The notes under the pieces are model-generated. The model was not told the origin of the DNA. It worked only from the letters and a program-made list of their open reading frames with translations, and made no database searches. A stretch of 64,000 nt of DNA from Aldrovandia affinis (lineage: Eukaryota; Chordata; Actinopteri; Notacanthiformes; Halosauridae): the NCBI GenBank assembly GCA_029706075.1, contig JAINUG010000226.1, positions 1,115,001 through 1,179,000 of the forward strand, given 5' to 3'. The position numbers and the translations under genes were made by a program. Below, one piece after another: positions 1 through 13,213 of this stretch. Within the stretch, counting starts at the first letter, position 1, and every line of letters begins with the position of its first letter.

Positions 1-286
1 AAACAAACGTACGTTTTCACGATCCCTGGAGGGGAAGGGCACAGGGTGAAAGGTCGGGTTGACAGTGGCGGTGACGCGTGTGTGCGAGGAGCACGTGCTC
101 CGGTTATCTCCGCACCCCTCGTCCCGCGCTAGTCAAACATTCTCCCTCTTGAGTCGGTCGCCCTGCCCCGTCTGCTCTGGTTCTCACCGTTACGTAACCC
201 CCCCGACCGCAGCGCTTTCCACGCTCAGAGGGCAACGACCCGCCCGCTCAGCCCAGACGAGAACACTACACGGCCCCCAGTGGCAG

Positions 287-452
287 GCGTGACAGAGAGA
301 CAGAGAGACAGAGACAGAGAGACACAGAGACACAGAGACAGAGACACAGAGAGACAGAGAGACAGAGAGACAGAGAGACAGAGAGACACAGAGACACAGA
401 GACACAGAGACACAGAGACACAGAGACACAGAGAGACAGAGGGACAGAGAGA
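287..452. repeat. AGAC/ACAC microsatellite
   Basis: Imperfect run of AGAGAC and ACACAG units about 165 bp long. Open frames across it (Arg/Glu/Thr or Ser/Leu/Cys-rich) are repeat artefacts. Confidence 0.95.
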
Positions 453-851
453 GAGAAAAGGCCCCACAGACACAGTTTGGTTAGTGTACGGTCAGGGGAG
501 TGGGCTCTTTAACTGTGGAGGGACCACTATCAGAGCGGCCCAGGTGCTTTAATGGAAACACAAGTCCCAAAGAATATTTATTTTTCCTTAAAAAAAAAGC
601 TGTCTGGCTCTCTCTCCCAGCCACAGACAGAAGCTGGGAAATCACCGCACGCATTTCCTCCTCACGTCCTTCCATCAAACGTTTTCGTTCCTTTCTCAAA
701 AGTCAGGGAGGAGGGGTGCAGTTGCTACGTCCCCGGTGCCTTTAAGGAGACGGCGCTACCTTTACTGTCCCGTCCCGGACGTACCGCTGCCCACTTTACA
801 CTGCTCCTCCTGCCCGTTATTAGGAGTGACTGAGCTGCACACTCTCTCGCC

Positions 852-1021
852 ATCTCCTCTCTCTCTCTCTCTCTCCTCTCCTTTTCCCTCTCTCCCTCTC
901 TGCCTCTCTCTCTCTCTCTCCCTCTCTCCTTCTCTCTCTCTCACTCTCTCTCCCTCTCTCTCTCTCTCTCCCTCTCTCTCTCTCTCCCTCACTCACTCAC
1001 TCACTCACCCCTTCCTCTCTC

Positions 1022-1075
<54 letters not shown>

Positions 1076-1076
1076 C
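852..1076. repeat. CT-rich microsatellite
   Basis: About 225 bp of CT dinucleotides with CCCT and CACT interruptions. The Ser/Leu/Pro-rich and Arg/Glu-rich frames are artefacts of the repeat. Confidence 0.95.
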
Positions 1077-1448
1077 AGGGAGGAAGCGGTTAACATCCCC
1101 CCGTGGGCTGCAGCCGGTGAATGGGCAGGAACACAAAGGACACATTGTCCGGCTGAACAAGACTCCTCGGGAAGGACTTTTTTTTGTTTCTGTCCCAGTT
1201 CCCAGCATGTCAATTTTAACAACTATCATTAAAACCTGACTCACACCAGCGCGCTGCTCTGCGCCGGCCGGGAGCGCCCGTCTTATTCCACTCGCTTATT
1301 TACTTTCTCACATAAAAAAAAAAAAAATTTTATAACCCCTGTTTACTTGCTGGCACAGGAGCCCTTAACCTGAGAGGGGGCGTGTTTAAAAGGGTGCGGT
1401 GTCATGTGACCGCGCTCCGGGCGCGGGGTTTAAAACAGAGAGACCGCT

Positions 1449-2760
1449 ACACACGTCCATTACACAAACGCTATGGTCCCCTTTAGCATAATCTTTACAC
1501 ACGTCCGTTACACAAACGCTATGGTCCCCTTTAGCATAATCTTTACACACGTCCACTACACAAACGCTATGGTCCCCTTTAGCATAATCTTTACACACGT
1601 CCACTACACAAACGCTATGGTCCCCTTTAGCATAATCTTTACACACGTCCGTTACACAAACGCTATGGTCCCCTTTAGCATAATCTTTACACTCGTCCAC
1701 TACACAAACGCTATGGTCGCCTTTAGCATAATCTTTACACACGTCCACTACACAAACGCTATGGTCCCCTTTAGCATAATCTTTACACACGTCCGTTACA
1801 CAAACGCTATGGTCCCCTTTAGCATAATCTTTACACACGTCCGTTACACAAACGCTATGGTCCCCTTTAGCATAATCTTTACACACGTCCGTTACACAAA
1901 CGCTATGGTCCCCTTTAGCATAATCTTTACACACGTCCGTTACACAAACGCTATGGTCCCCTTTAGCATAATCTTTACACACGTCCGTTACACAAACGCT
2001 ATGGTCCCCTTTAGCATAATCTTTACACTCGTCCACTACACAAACGCTACGGTTGCCTTGAGCATAATCTTTACACTCGTCCACTACACAAACGCTACAG
2101 TTGCCTTTAGCATAATCTTTACACTCGTCCACTACACAAACGCTACGGTTGCCTTGAGCATAATCTTTACACACGTCCGTTACACAAACGCTATGGTCCC
2201 CTTTAGCATAATCTTTACACTCGTCCACTACACAAACGCTACGGTTGCCTTGAGCATAATCTTTACACTCGTCCACTACACAAACGCTACGGTTGCCTTG
2301 AGCATAATCTTTACACACGTCCGTTACACAAACGCTATGGTCCCCTTTAGCATAATCTTTACACACGTCCACTACACAAACGCTATGGTCCCCTTTAGCA
2401 TAATCTTTACACACGTCCACTACACAAACGCTATGGTCCCCTTTAGCATAATCTTTACACACGTCCGTTACACAAACGCTATGGTCCCCTTTAGCATAAT
2501 CTTTACACTCGTCCACTACACAAACGCTACGGTTGCCTTGAGCATAATCTTTACACACGTCCGTTACACAAACGCTATGGTCCCCTTTAGCATAATCTTT
2601 ACACTCGTCCACTACACAAACGCTACGGTTGCCTTGAGCATAATCTTTACACACGTCCGTTACACAAACGCTATGGTCCCCTTTAGCATAATCTTTACAC
2701 TCGTCCGTTACACAAACGCTACGGTTGCCTTGAGCATAATCTTTACACTCGTCCGTTACA
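1449..2760. repeat. 48-bp minisatellite array, about 27 copies
   Basis: Tandem head-to-tail units of exactly 48 bp with core CCTTTAGCATAATCTTTACA followed by a CGTCCRYTACACAAACGCTA segment. Two unit types are visible: one with ATGGTCCCCTTTAG and one with ACGGTTGCCTTGAG. The second occurs only in the right half (from about 2040) and is usually interleaved with the first. Because 48 is divisible by 3, frames on both strands stay open over the array (438 codons plus, 422 codons minus, the latter repeating a 16-residue CKDYAKGDHSVCVTDV-type unit). I regard these as non-genic. Confidence 0.97.
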
Positions 2761-4424
2761 GTGACTGCAGACTAATAGCCAATCACTAGCTAATCGACGG
2801 CCATCACCTCCGCCACTGTCATTTACCTGGCCAACTTTGACACAGTGCACTGAGGTACACAGCCAACCCTCTGGGGAGCCTGACCGCTCACTCCTATCAA
2901 CCAAAGATATCCAGCTAACCAAAAAACAATAGCCAATTTCCATATTTACTTTAAAATCTACTTTTTGTATTTTCTTGTAGCTGAAACAAATGAAATGATA
3001 AGTTCGAGGGGAATGGGATTCACAGGTCCAGACTGGCCACACCGCAGTGTGTGCCGGGAGGGACCAATCCGATCCGATCCGACCAGCGGTTCCGTCTGAC
3101 AGGTTGGCGGTGGTACACGATCGGATGCGGCAGGCACTGAAGGGCCGTAAGTCCCAGATTATCACACTAATCCTGGCCTGTGAAACACAACCCATCCAAA
3201 ACTGCCCACCAAAACCCCGCCTTTAAAAAAAAAAAAAAGTATTTTCTTTGTTTTATAATACGCTCCAGGGAACGTCTGCCCCCAAAAACAACCGACCCGT
3301 GATCAGCTTACACAACCCTCGTCCTGACCCCAAACCACAAGGTGAGGGAACGTGGTAGCTGATCCAGGGTGGGTGCGGTGGATGTGGGGGGGGAGGGGAG
3401 GGTGGGTGGGGCGATCTCTTCCCATTTAACACCCTACGGCTTTCAGGAGGGCCTGTTCCCATGATTAGTGGGGGGCACACCTGCTTGGCGTGTGAGCCCT
3501 GCTGGAATGCGCAAGGCGGCATTGTGCGCGGGGTCAGTCTCTGAATAGTGGAAGCGACGGCGTCGTGCTGCTTCACGTCAAAACCTGTCACTCTGCTCAG
3601 GGGAGGTCCCCCTCCCTCCCCCCACCCCTCACCCACTCGGATTGGCTCTGAAAAAAGGGCCTGAACACTCCTGCAGAACCTGCACGTTTACTCTCCCCCT
3701 CTATATTGTCCGGCTCTTCTTCCTTGCTTTCTTTCTTTTGCTCTCACTTTCTTTCTCTCCTTCTTTGTGTTCCTTTTTAAAATTACAGTGTTTTTGATAC
3801 ACAAAAAAATTCAAAAATATTTACCAAAAACATTATTTTATTTTTTATTAATTAGTCACAGCAATGGTTGAGGCTTTTAAACGTTAAAAAAATATATATA
3901 TTTTAAACACACCCCCCAGCTATAATTGGTATTCATAACGCTATATTCAATATTGAATTCATCCTCAACACTACTGGCAGGCATAATGCTTTAGCCCATC
4001 TAAATCAATTAATGACAAAACAAATGGCTACACCCTGCATTATTACTACTACTATGGTCCTTATCGTTGTTATTATTGCACTGTTGTGTTATTGGACCTT
4101 GATAAGCAGGACAGTGAACACAATGAGCCAGTCCAGGGCCCAGAGCACACGCTGTCCAGAGCACAGACACGCCTCTTCCTCCCCGCTTCTCTCAGGTGTC
4201 GCAGACGGAGCGGTGGAAGGCAGAAGTTAGGGTAACTGTTTGAGGAGCCGTGTGCAGGGTGTACGGTGCAGGTGTGGGTACCTGAGGCACGGTCGAGAGG
4301 GAGCAGTAGCACCTCAAAAGGGAGGAGGGGGGAGCGGGCCACTACGGGGTTCGTTTAGGCCTAAACCCCTTTTACCACCGATCCCCCCCACCTTCAAAGC
4401 CACACCTACACCTCACTGTCTGCT

Positions 4425-4633
4425 CTGGCCTCTCTCTCTAATCCCGTTAGCTCTCTCAAGCTCTCCCTCTCCCTCTCCCCCGCTTTCTCTCACTCTCTCC
4501 CCCGCTCCCTCACTCTCACTCTCACACTCTCCCTTTTGCTTTCTCTCTCACCCCCTTCCCCTCTCTGTCCATCTCTCCCCCTCTTCCTTGCGCTCACTCT
4601 ATCCATCTCTCCCTCGTTTCTTTCTCACCCCTT

Positions 4634-4670
<37 letters not shown>

Positions 4671-4671
4671 A
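4425..4671. repeat. CT-rich low-complexity tract
   Basis: Mixed CTCTCC, CCCCT and pure CT runs, purest at 4636-4671. Confidence 0.9.
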
Positions 4672-6909
4672 TGAAGAGACACTTGGACTTTGGATCCTTC
4701 TCCTTATCTTTCTCAGTTATCTGCGGTCTCTTATCACGCCAGCACAGATGCACATTTCTCCCCTCGGAAGGTCAAGGCGTCCCATTTCTTCCCATTCAAA
4801 AGAAAAAAAACAGTAGGGTTTTGAAAAAAGAATAATAATAATAAAAATAGGAACATAAAAAAAGAAAAAGTCCTACTGTTTACAGCAGGGTTTATCATCA
4901 ACCGAGGGAGGAACATGTCGAAAAAGAGCCATAAATAAATGAAGAAGGGCATTATTTGACCGTAGACTAGCCCCCCCCCCCACCTCCTCGGGGTAATTAG
5001 GGATTCATAATAAAATAGTGAGAAAAAAACCCACAGATATAAACCTGTGAGCCCTCCATTTTCCCCTCGCTCTCCAAGGCCAGGAAATCGCTAGAAAGTT
5101 TTGCGGGCCGTGAACCTACACAGCATGATGCAAACCACTGCAACACCAAATCAAACAGACAAACTCTCCAAGAAAGAGGCAATGCGTGACAGACTTCACG
5201 TTCGATTCCGTAACGCGGACGGGCTACACAAACCCACCCCGCCCTCCCCTCTGAGCATTACAGCACAAAAACAAACAGCCAAGAAAACGTCCCAAATGCA
5301 CAATTACGGAAAAACATTTTCCGAAATGTATTCGAAAAAAAAAAAAGCGCCAGGGTTAAGACGCGTCTTCTAAACGCGCTGTCAATTAGGGGCAACTTCC
5401 AACACCCCTCTTAGAAAACGCCCAATCGTGTGGTGCAATAAAAGAGCAAACTTGATAAGCATTTATAACACTCAGACTCTGAGCAGGATAAAACTTAAAT
5501 ATTTACCTGCCGGTTAACTGCCTACGGGTTTTTTTTTTTTTTGTGGAATAGCTCGAGAGAACCTTCGTCTCGCTCTCTTAAAATAACCACGTGGGCTGGC
5601 CTATCAAACCTCCGAGGTGCAGAAAATACCACAGCGCCACCGCATACCGCGCAACACTCTGCTCTCTCCTAGCCTTTGTCTTTCTGTTCACAGCCACGCC
5701 CGGCAGCACAGCTGTGGTGCGCCGCGAAAACTTTCGACAAGTCTCCGCTTCAAATAATCCCAGTTTTCTGTCAACGTTATTTTTAGCTCCATTCAGATCA
5801 AATTGGGAGAAATCTGCATTTCTTTTGCTCATCATTGTTTCCTTCTCCCAGTTTGCCGGATCTGTCTTTATCTAGGACTGAAGGCGGGAGCTCCAAAACT
5901 GGATCTTTTCATGCAGACGCAAGCCACCTCTAATGTCAGATTTTTACAACAAAAAAACAAAATAATTAACAGCACTTAAAAACTAATGTCTGAATTGCAT
6001 ATGGTTAACTTGAAATGAATTGAATCCAATTATTTATTTTTGGAATTCTCCTCAAAAGGCTTAATTTTCATTTCATGGCTGTGCTCTTGTTGAAACAGTT
6101 TAAGGCCTTATTTTAACCTGGTGTAACGGAGAGAAAAAGAAAACCCGCAAACGTCCACAACCACAGCCTGATTATCTTTGGCACAATGGAAACACAGCCA
6201 GTTGCTCTCATCAGCACAACTCTCACTTTTTTTGTGATTCTTCCAAATGTAAATGTGAGACTGTATCACAAATGGACGTACAGTTGAACACATTACTGAT
6301 ACCACTAGGCAGCTTGTGTGTGTGCGTGTGTGTGTGTGTGCGTGCGTGTAAAGGAAGGTAGCAGAGTCAAACCTGGCCCACGTCATGCTCATAAAACTAA
6401 AATAAACATTCCAGAGAGCAGGAGGCCATCTTTATAAGCAGGGCTGCCTCCCAAGTTTGCTCGCCTAATTACCTGGTTCAACAGGTACACGCCATCGCCC
6501 GCCTCCGCGCTTCTTATTAGGGTAGCAGGAGGCGCTCGCGGGAGTGAGACCAGAATGCACTGGGCTTTCTGTCTCAAGCGAGACTTGAGCCTAACACTGC
6601 GTTCGTCTTATTTTCTGCGCGGTTTGTTTTCTTTACTCAGGCAGCGGGATTTTCTCAGAATGCATTTGTGCTGCTGCCACATAAGCACTTGAATATATTT
6701 CTTTTAAACTGGCTTCCTGGAAGTAAACAAATTCGACACCCACTTTCTAGCGGACAACAGAGGTTGGAGGCACTCCCACAGTCTGACATTTTATCAATGA
6801 CTGCACAGAATTCAAAGACTGCGTAGGTAGTAACGTAGAAGGGTGCAGGAGGGAAAAGACAAAAGTAGTCTAAGAAAGGGAAACGTAATGACTCGCGGGT
6901 GTTACTTAC

Positions 6910-7011
6910 AACAATGTGTGCTGGCGATGGAGAGCGTGCGTCTTTGAGGGTCTGTCTGCTCTGAAGACTTCCTGTTTGAACATCTAGTAAGGGCCATTTC
7001 ATCTGCAGGTA
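6910..7011 (-). CDS. tcf7l2: tcf7l2 downstream exon (human exon 5 equivalent), 34 residues
   Basis: This exon encodes YLQMKWPLLDVQTGSLQSRQ followed by TLKDARSPSPAHIV, exactly 102 bp, matching the TCF7L2 linker between the beta-catenin-binding and Groucho-interacting regions. Human has Ala where this sequence has the two Thr residues. The acceptor is a pyrimidine tract with CACCCAG at 7018-7012; the donor is GTAAGTAAC at 6909-6901. Both boundaries are phase 0, so splicing directly from exon 3 (PTART|YLQM) keeps the frame, as in the family isoform lacking the small alternative exon. The following exons, beginning with the SNKV region, are not in the window. Confidence 0.96.
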
Positions 7012-7672
7012 CTGGGTGGTGGAAAGAAACAAAAACGGAGAAACAAAGAATAAACATGTTAACAATGCAGAAAACAAAAAGGAACAAATGAACAAACAAA
7101 GAAATTAAATTACTTCCCAAAAATGATCATAAAAGTGACATAAAAGAAGGGGGAAAAACAATTCAAATAAAGTTCGGGAAGGGAAACGATGATGGCACAT
7201 GAGGTGGGTTTGAGGAGATGAGACTTAATGGCTCTTAATGAAGTGTCACACCCTTGAATGTACTGGAATTATGAAAAGCACGGAAATCATCAGACATCAC
7301 TGATGGCCCTGGGGGGGCACCTCTGGCACTCCCTCTCCTTCCCTGGTGCTCCTCTGTGTAATTTACTGATCTAGAGCAACTGGATAGCTGATGACACAAT
7401 CATTGAATCCACAGCGCCACCATTTTTGTTTTCCCATTGTTCTGGTTACATGAATCGAGTAAGCAGCTATTTATGGCAATCTTCAAGAGCTAACGGTTTG
7501 GGTTATACGTTATTTCCCTCTAATATTAATTAAGAAAATCAATGCATGTGTTCTATAGCTGATAAAATGCACTTATGAGATGTCCATTTGCTTTATGGTC
7601 TATCCTGTAACGTTAGCTTAATTTAACTGAACTGCATGTAATAATGCTACATTTTTTTGAAACGTTTGTTTC

Positions 7673-8032
7673 TGATGTTTTCCCTGTTTTTCTCCCCAAT
7701 TTGGAAGCCAATTATACCCTCTATTTATTTCAATTAACACTCGCCGCCCATCTCTATGGGGCAAGCTACTCTCCCGAGGCCGTCGATGATCCGCCTCCTT
7801 CGAGACGTAACTCACCGACCCCCTTTCTGGAGACCCCATTACATGCTTCACAGCGAATTTGTGCCGACCACCCTCCCCCCTCCCTCAGGAGCGGACAGCC
7901 AAATGCCGCCCCCGATCGGGGCTAACGTCCAGGGCCGGTCTGGCGGAGACGGGTTTCGAACTGCGTCCCTGATAGGCAGTTCACTCTCGTACAGGACAGC
8001 TCACTCTCGTACACCACGCTATCCACCATAGC
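7673..8032 (-). mobile_element. Diverged tRNA-like SINE, minus strand
   Basis: Read on the minus strand, the element starts near 8032 with a box-A-like TGGTGGATAGCGTGG, followed by a box-B-like AGTTCGAAACCCG at about 7960. It then has a GC-rich body and ends toward CCAAATTGGGGAGAAAAA at about 7690. This order fits a tRNA-head SINE, and the tail resembles repeats I know from teleosts. The family is not identified and the borders are approximate. Confidence 0.55.
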
Positions 8033-8044
8033 AGCCAAAACAGC

Positions 8045-9700
8045 CATAGTGGATGGATATAGGCCTCATTCGCTCATCACTGCTAACGTTATCAGGATAA
8101 CAGCTTACCTGCTGCTAACTCTTATGCCTAGTTGTAGCTAGTTATAGCGAAGTTGGTGAATATGCATTCACTATAGTTATCCGATTTCGCCATAGTCTTT
8201 CCAGCTAGTATGGTATGGAAAGGTAGCGAGCAAGCAAATGCAATGCATAATCAGTTCTAACGTTAGCTAAGCAATCTTCCAATAGTTTGCACACAAGGTA
8301 ATTTACTTGAAATGTATTTAAAAATAAAAGTCAATTAAAGTAAAGTAAGAGTATGTACCAAGTAAGCAGGCAATCATTACGACTACAAACATTGGAATAA
8401 TTGGGGAAGCGAGTTCATTCATTTATTTTATTTAGCCAGTACAGTCCGCCCAGCAGTACAGGTAGCCAACTGCTTCCCAAGGAGTCCTTGGGTAGTTGTC
8501 TTAAATCTTTAAGACGTTAACTAACAAGATCGCCCACCTTATACAATAGCCAATGCATCGAGAAACGGACAGATTAAATAGTTCTTCCAGAAAAAGGATT
8601 TAGTCATTTTTTGTGAATCACAATAAATTCAAATTGAACAAACAGCAAAACAAAGACCAGGACCGGCACTCTCGCTTAAAAGCACCGAGCTAACTAAACC
8701 TACATCAAACTTATCCAGTTAACAACACCAATTATAATAACACTCTTTCATGTAATTTTAAGGTTAAACTCATTTTACAAGATTTGGAGAATCGGCGAAC
8801 TAGCTTGCTAGAGGTGCGTTAACCCCCCCGTGACCTACAAGTTGGCCAATAACTCCACACAGTTATTGGTTTGTCCGATTTTTCCCCCGTTAGCAAGCCA
8901 ACTAAAATGGAACAGTTTGTGGACTTTGTTCTAAAAGTTATATTCTGTTGAACTCATATTATCCTAACATTTAGCCAATTTATGAGAATAAAAAAATCGA
9001 GACCTTTCCTTTTTGGAAAATATAACTACACCCATACACAGTGTCTCATGAAGGTTAAAATAATAGCACATGCTGAATTATTGATTTGTAGAGGTTTTAT
9101 GAAACAATATGACAGATATTATAAATATTGGCCTTTTAAAAAGTGTAGTCATTTTATAAGCATTACATTAATGGACTCGAAGTCCGTAGATTATTGGTTA
9201 TTGTTCAGTTGTTGGTTATGGGATACCATTATGGCCCGCCCACTTCCAGTAACTTCAGCGTTAATATATAATTTATTATGACAGCTATCCAGTTCTTTAA
9301 GATCAGTGGTGTAAGTACATGACAGTTATTAATTTGCCCAGTTCTGATTTTTTTTTAAGTGTTGTCATTTATCGGTTTGAAGCGACACAGACGTGCAGAA
9401 AAACAAATCAAATTAATTGATTAAAGACACGTAATAAAACTAAAATGCACCGGAGAATTCAGTGGCTGAAATGACCAGCATGTCAGGTTGTTGGTACAAA
9501 CGGAGTGTTAGAAAAGCACAAGGTGGGCCCCGTATAAAAGCATCCGTATTATTGTACAAAAAATACAATTCAAACTGGGTCAGAAAGTCCATGGCGCAAC
9601 CCCAGCGAGAGGCTACTGAACCATGATCCTAAAGAGCCCTAAAGTTACTCGTCAGAACTGTGCTTCCGACAGTCCGTACATGACGTTTCTTTGATGAATA
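8045..9700. other. Unique AT-rich intronic DNA
   Basis: No repeat or coding signal recognised apart from scattered GTTAGC-type words. A 99-codon open frame at 8982-9281 shows no family resemblance. Confidence 0.6.
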
Positions 9701-9701
9701 C

Positions 9702-9702
<1 letters not shown>

Positions 9703-9799
<97 letters not shown>

Positions 9800-9800
9800 A
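9703..9800. repeat. (GA)n microsatellite
   Basis: Nearly pure GA dinucleotides for about 98 bp, with two AAAG interruptions near the right end. Confidence 0.98.
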
Positions 9801-11202
9801 AGTGGGTGAGCCTGAAACTGTTACACTCTCCTGTCAGTCTGAACAAATGACTCCCGGTTATCAGCCAATTAACACACGGAGGCATAACAATGCAATCCCT
9901 CAGCAAGCCCAATCTCCTTACACTGTCCACTTTGCCATGAAGACCTTAACCCTCATTATGCCCGATATAAGACAAAGGCCAACTGCCCAACCCTTCTTTA
10001 AACCAAACACAATGATAGTCTGCCTGTCATTCAGTCTGTCTGTGTCTGTCTCTTGACAAGCATAAATTAAAACAGATTATTATTAATTTTTTTGGACGTC
10101 TGTGGTTCCTCATCAAGCAGTGGAACAGCAACTATTCCTACACCGGTTTACATTCCCTTCCCGTAGACCGGCTCATGTGTCATAATTTGTGATATGATGC
10201 ACAACTACAAGACGCGACTACAAATGCTGACCTTTCAGAGAAGGCGTCTAAAGACAGTCGAGCAGATCTGTCCAGAACAAAGCCAGTCTAGTCACAAGCC
10301 GTCCCAACGACGGGCACGGACATCCCCTAACCAAAACTCAACAGCAAACACGAACCACAAGCCCAACCACTAACCCCAAAGGCAACCGCCAACCCAAACC
10401 ATCCCAACATTTGTCAAGACCGTGTGGCTATCGACAGGCATCTCTGCTTTGGACAGCCGTGGCCCCTACTGCCCCTCTTCATGTCACTGATAAAGGGGGG
10501 CAATTAAGGCAGGACTCTCCTGCCCGAGTATCGATGTCACCCTGCTCCGCTGCCCCAAGGCTCTGACATGCATCACCGATTGATGGGAGTTTCACCGAGC
10601 CGCCCTGCCTCAGGGAGAGGCTCGTTGTGAAGGTGCCTGTCCGCGCGGCGATAAGCCGCTATCGCCACGGCAAGTGACCGTCACGTCAATCCCGCATCGC
10701 CCTGGAGGCACAGAGCGCACCGCTGAAGAGGGGGGCCGGCCCTGTGGAGGCCTGGGCCAATAGCGAGTGAGAGGGGCGGGACTCTGCGACAAGAGAATAC
10801 AAAGTGAGGGGCCAAGCTCAATTGTTTGTAGTCCCCCCCACCACCACCACCACCACCCCATCAGAAAGGAGAGGGGGAAAAAACTCATTAACAAGTTTTG
10901 TGGCACTTTTGTTGCACCTCTCTCTCCTGTTCGAGTTCGGGTCAGAGGAATTTGGGGAGGGGGCCTGGGTCTGGGGAGGGGTTGGGGAGCGTGAGCAGCT
11001 TCATTCTAGCGGCACGCCGGCTGTAGGAAATGAGCTCTTTGCTACCAACGCTGAGAGAGCTAACTGAAAGCAGATGGGCAGCGCGGCGTGCCTGCAGGGA
11101 GACGCTGCGTTAGCCGCCGCTAAACCCAGAGCCTGCCGCGCACCGCCCCAGCAACCATAACAACTCTCACACCACCCCGGCAACCGACACCAAACAGCCC
11201 TC
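9801..11202. other. Unique, moderately GC-rich intronic DNA
   Basis: Contains a short (CCA)n run at 10837-10859 and no gene signal that I can support. Confidence 0.5.
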
Positions 11203-11350
<148 letters not shown>

Positions 11351-11984
11351 CCCTCACACAACACAATGCTCCACCAAACAAGACTCAAACTCAACATACC
11401 ACAGCGTGGGTGTATGAACATGCATTTGGTGGGGGTGTTGTGTGTAAGTGTCTGTATGTTGCCATTTCTCTTTCTGTGCGTACGAGTGTGCGTCTAACCT
11501 TCGGTTTTCGGTGTATGTGCGCGTCACAGAACGAACACATTTCGGCAAGCCGTACAGAAATTCAATTGTCCGTGTAGCATTTTGTGAATTTCAGTTCCCT
11601 CGGTCAGATTGTATTCCTAACGAGTGCATCGCGAACACAACAGACGCCTGTGGCCGAGAGGCACAAGCTCAGCGTTTATTTTTCTTGAGAATTCAAATTG
11701 AAACAAAAAACCCTCCAGAGTACTCGCCCCACAAAGTCGTAAAGGACGACAGAGCGCTGTCGCTACAGATGGCAGCCGCTCAACCCGTGAGCCACTCGTT
11801 AAAGAGCAGACGATTTCACCTCCGCGGGCGAAACTCCAGACCTCAGAAAAAACGGGAGCCGGTGTTACACATCGCCCGCAGGCACACAAATGACCACGGA
11901 CGCGAACCCGGACCTATAACTGGGCTCTGAGCGTGGTCTTCTAATGATTTCACATCCAAGGCGATGGCACAATCCATCACAGAC

Positions 11985-12332
11985 CGGCGGCAGTGGCTCA
12001 CTGGTTAGCAACACCGGCTGGCAAGCGAAGGGTTGCTGGTTTGAATCCCAGGAAGGCCAATGGTAAAAAAAACTAAAAAAAAACAACGAACTGGAAACCT
12101 GGAAACCAGTTCACTTCCTGGGGCACTGCCGAAGTGCCGTTGAGCAAGGCGCTGACCCCCTAAACTTCTGGGGTGCCATACTATGGCTGACCCTGCGCTT
12201 GGACCTCTCTGATGGAATGCATATGTATAGTGGTCTATGTGTGTGTGTGTATCTCGGAGAGATATGCGAAAAGACAAATTCCAATGACCTCGTGTAACAT
12301 TGGCTAATAAAGTATATTCCTATTCCTATTCC
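11985..12332 (+). mobile_element. tRNA-derived SINE with (TATTCC)n tail
   Basis: The left end carries a box-A-like GTGGCTCACTGGTTAGCAAC, then a box-B-like GGTTTGAATCCCAGG about 35 bp later. An A-rich body and the GGGGCACTGCCG...TGAGCAAGGC segment shared with other fish SINEs follow. The 3' end GGCTAATAAAGTATATTCC runs into TATTCC repeats, as expected for a LINE-type tail. It is a full-length-looking copy. The family name is not assigned. Confidence 0.75.
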
Positions 12333-12618
12333 AAGACCACTCTGGGGCCTGTGTCATACTGCAATCAAGCAAAGCTTTACAACACCACCCTCGAGGACAC
12401 AACAGATCCAGGATCAGCCAATGTGCCCCCTGCTATAACCCGAAATAATGATGTAAGACCGTAAACACTGATCTAGGATCAGTGCCTGCGGGCAGAATCT
12501 ATTCATCCGCGCACTGGTAATGAAGGAGGCTCGGTTTTCCTTTCCGCACAGGGTAGTCCTCGGGAGCCAATCAAACGAGAGAAAGAAGTCTGCCAAGTCT
12601 TCTCCTCAAACTACGACA

Positions 12619-12647
12619 TCAATAAATAAATAAATAAATAAATAAAA
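12619..12647. repeat. (AAAT)n microsatellite
   Basis: About seven AAAT units. Confidence 0.95.
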
Positions 12648-13014
12648 AATCATTGCACTGAAAATAAATTCTTCCAAACTGTTCAACAATCCTAACTCGC
12701 CACTTGGCCCCACCCCCATGTTTTTGGCACCGTCCCGACATTCTTGTCCTGCAGCTGGCGGGGCGGTAATCCAACAACATCTGTCAAATGAAATCACAAA
12801 GTTGCGTGTTGAGGAGCTAAAGTGAAAGAGACTGACCCCCGGAGTCATGGGGGGCTCTAAAGGCAGCGGCGCAGACCTGGGACAACATGGGGCAAGGGCA
12901 AGATCACCACACACGACCTGGCAGGGGGTTAACACATCAACGCACGCTGATCAGACGGATTCTTCAACGTTTGTTCATTTATGCCAGTGGGAGATTAATT
13001 AGTAAACCCCACCC

Positions 13015-13213
13015 CACATGGCCTAAACCACACCCCCAAGCACAACAAACCCGCCCCATACCTTCCTCACCCCATCCCATGGCCCTAAACCCTCACCCCA
13101 CGTACCCTAAACCCTACCACCTCCACGTACCCTAAACCCTACCACCTCCACGTACCCCGTACCCTAAACCCTCACACCACATACCCTAAACCCTACCCCC
13201 CCCACGTACCCTG
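13015..13213. repeat. Short CCCTAAACCCT-containing minisatellite
   Basis: Irregular tandem units built from CACGTACCCTAAACCCTACC, with five clear CCCTAAACCCT cores between 13086 and 13200. The region is strongly C-rich on the plus strand. Confidence 0.8.

Larger units (their letters stand above)
1..6909 (-). other. tcf7l2: tcf7l2 intron downstream of the last visible exon (partial)
   Basis: This begins at the donor of the exon at 6910-7011 and runs off the window without the next exon. It holds AGAC and CT microsatellites, the 48-bp array, and otherwise unremarkable DNA (2765-4400 and 4680-6900). The latter includes several A/T homopolymers and CA runs near 6320-6350. No exon matching the next TCF7L2 segment was seen. 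Confidence 0.8.

Noticed and set aside
736-1239. Ser/Leu-rich 167-codon open frame, and similar frames at 18854-19660 and 23726-24283
   Set aside because: They are translations of CT/GA microsatellites, open on the opposite strand too, with no conserved domain.
1386-2789. Overlapping 422- and 438-codon open frames as a repeat-protein gene
   Set aside because: Both strands are open only because the 48-bp unit is a multiple of three and stop-free. There is no signal peptide, splice context or family match, and it lies in a tcf7l2 intron.
12405-12490. Second copy of the 122-bp palindromic element
   Set aside because: Only the GATCTAGGATCAG and GATCCAGGATCAG words match. The termini are missing, and the word is itself nearly palindromic, so chance is possible.
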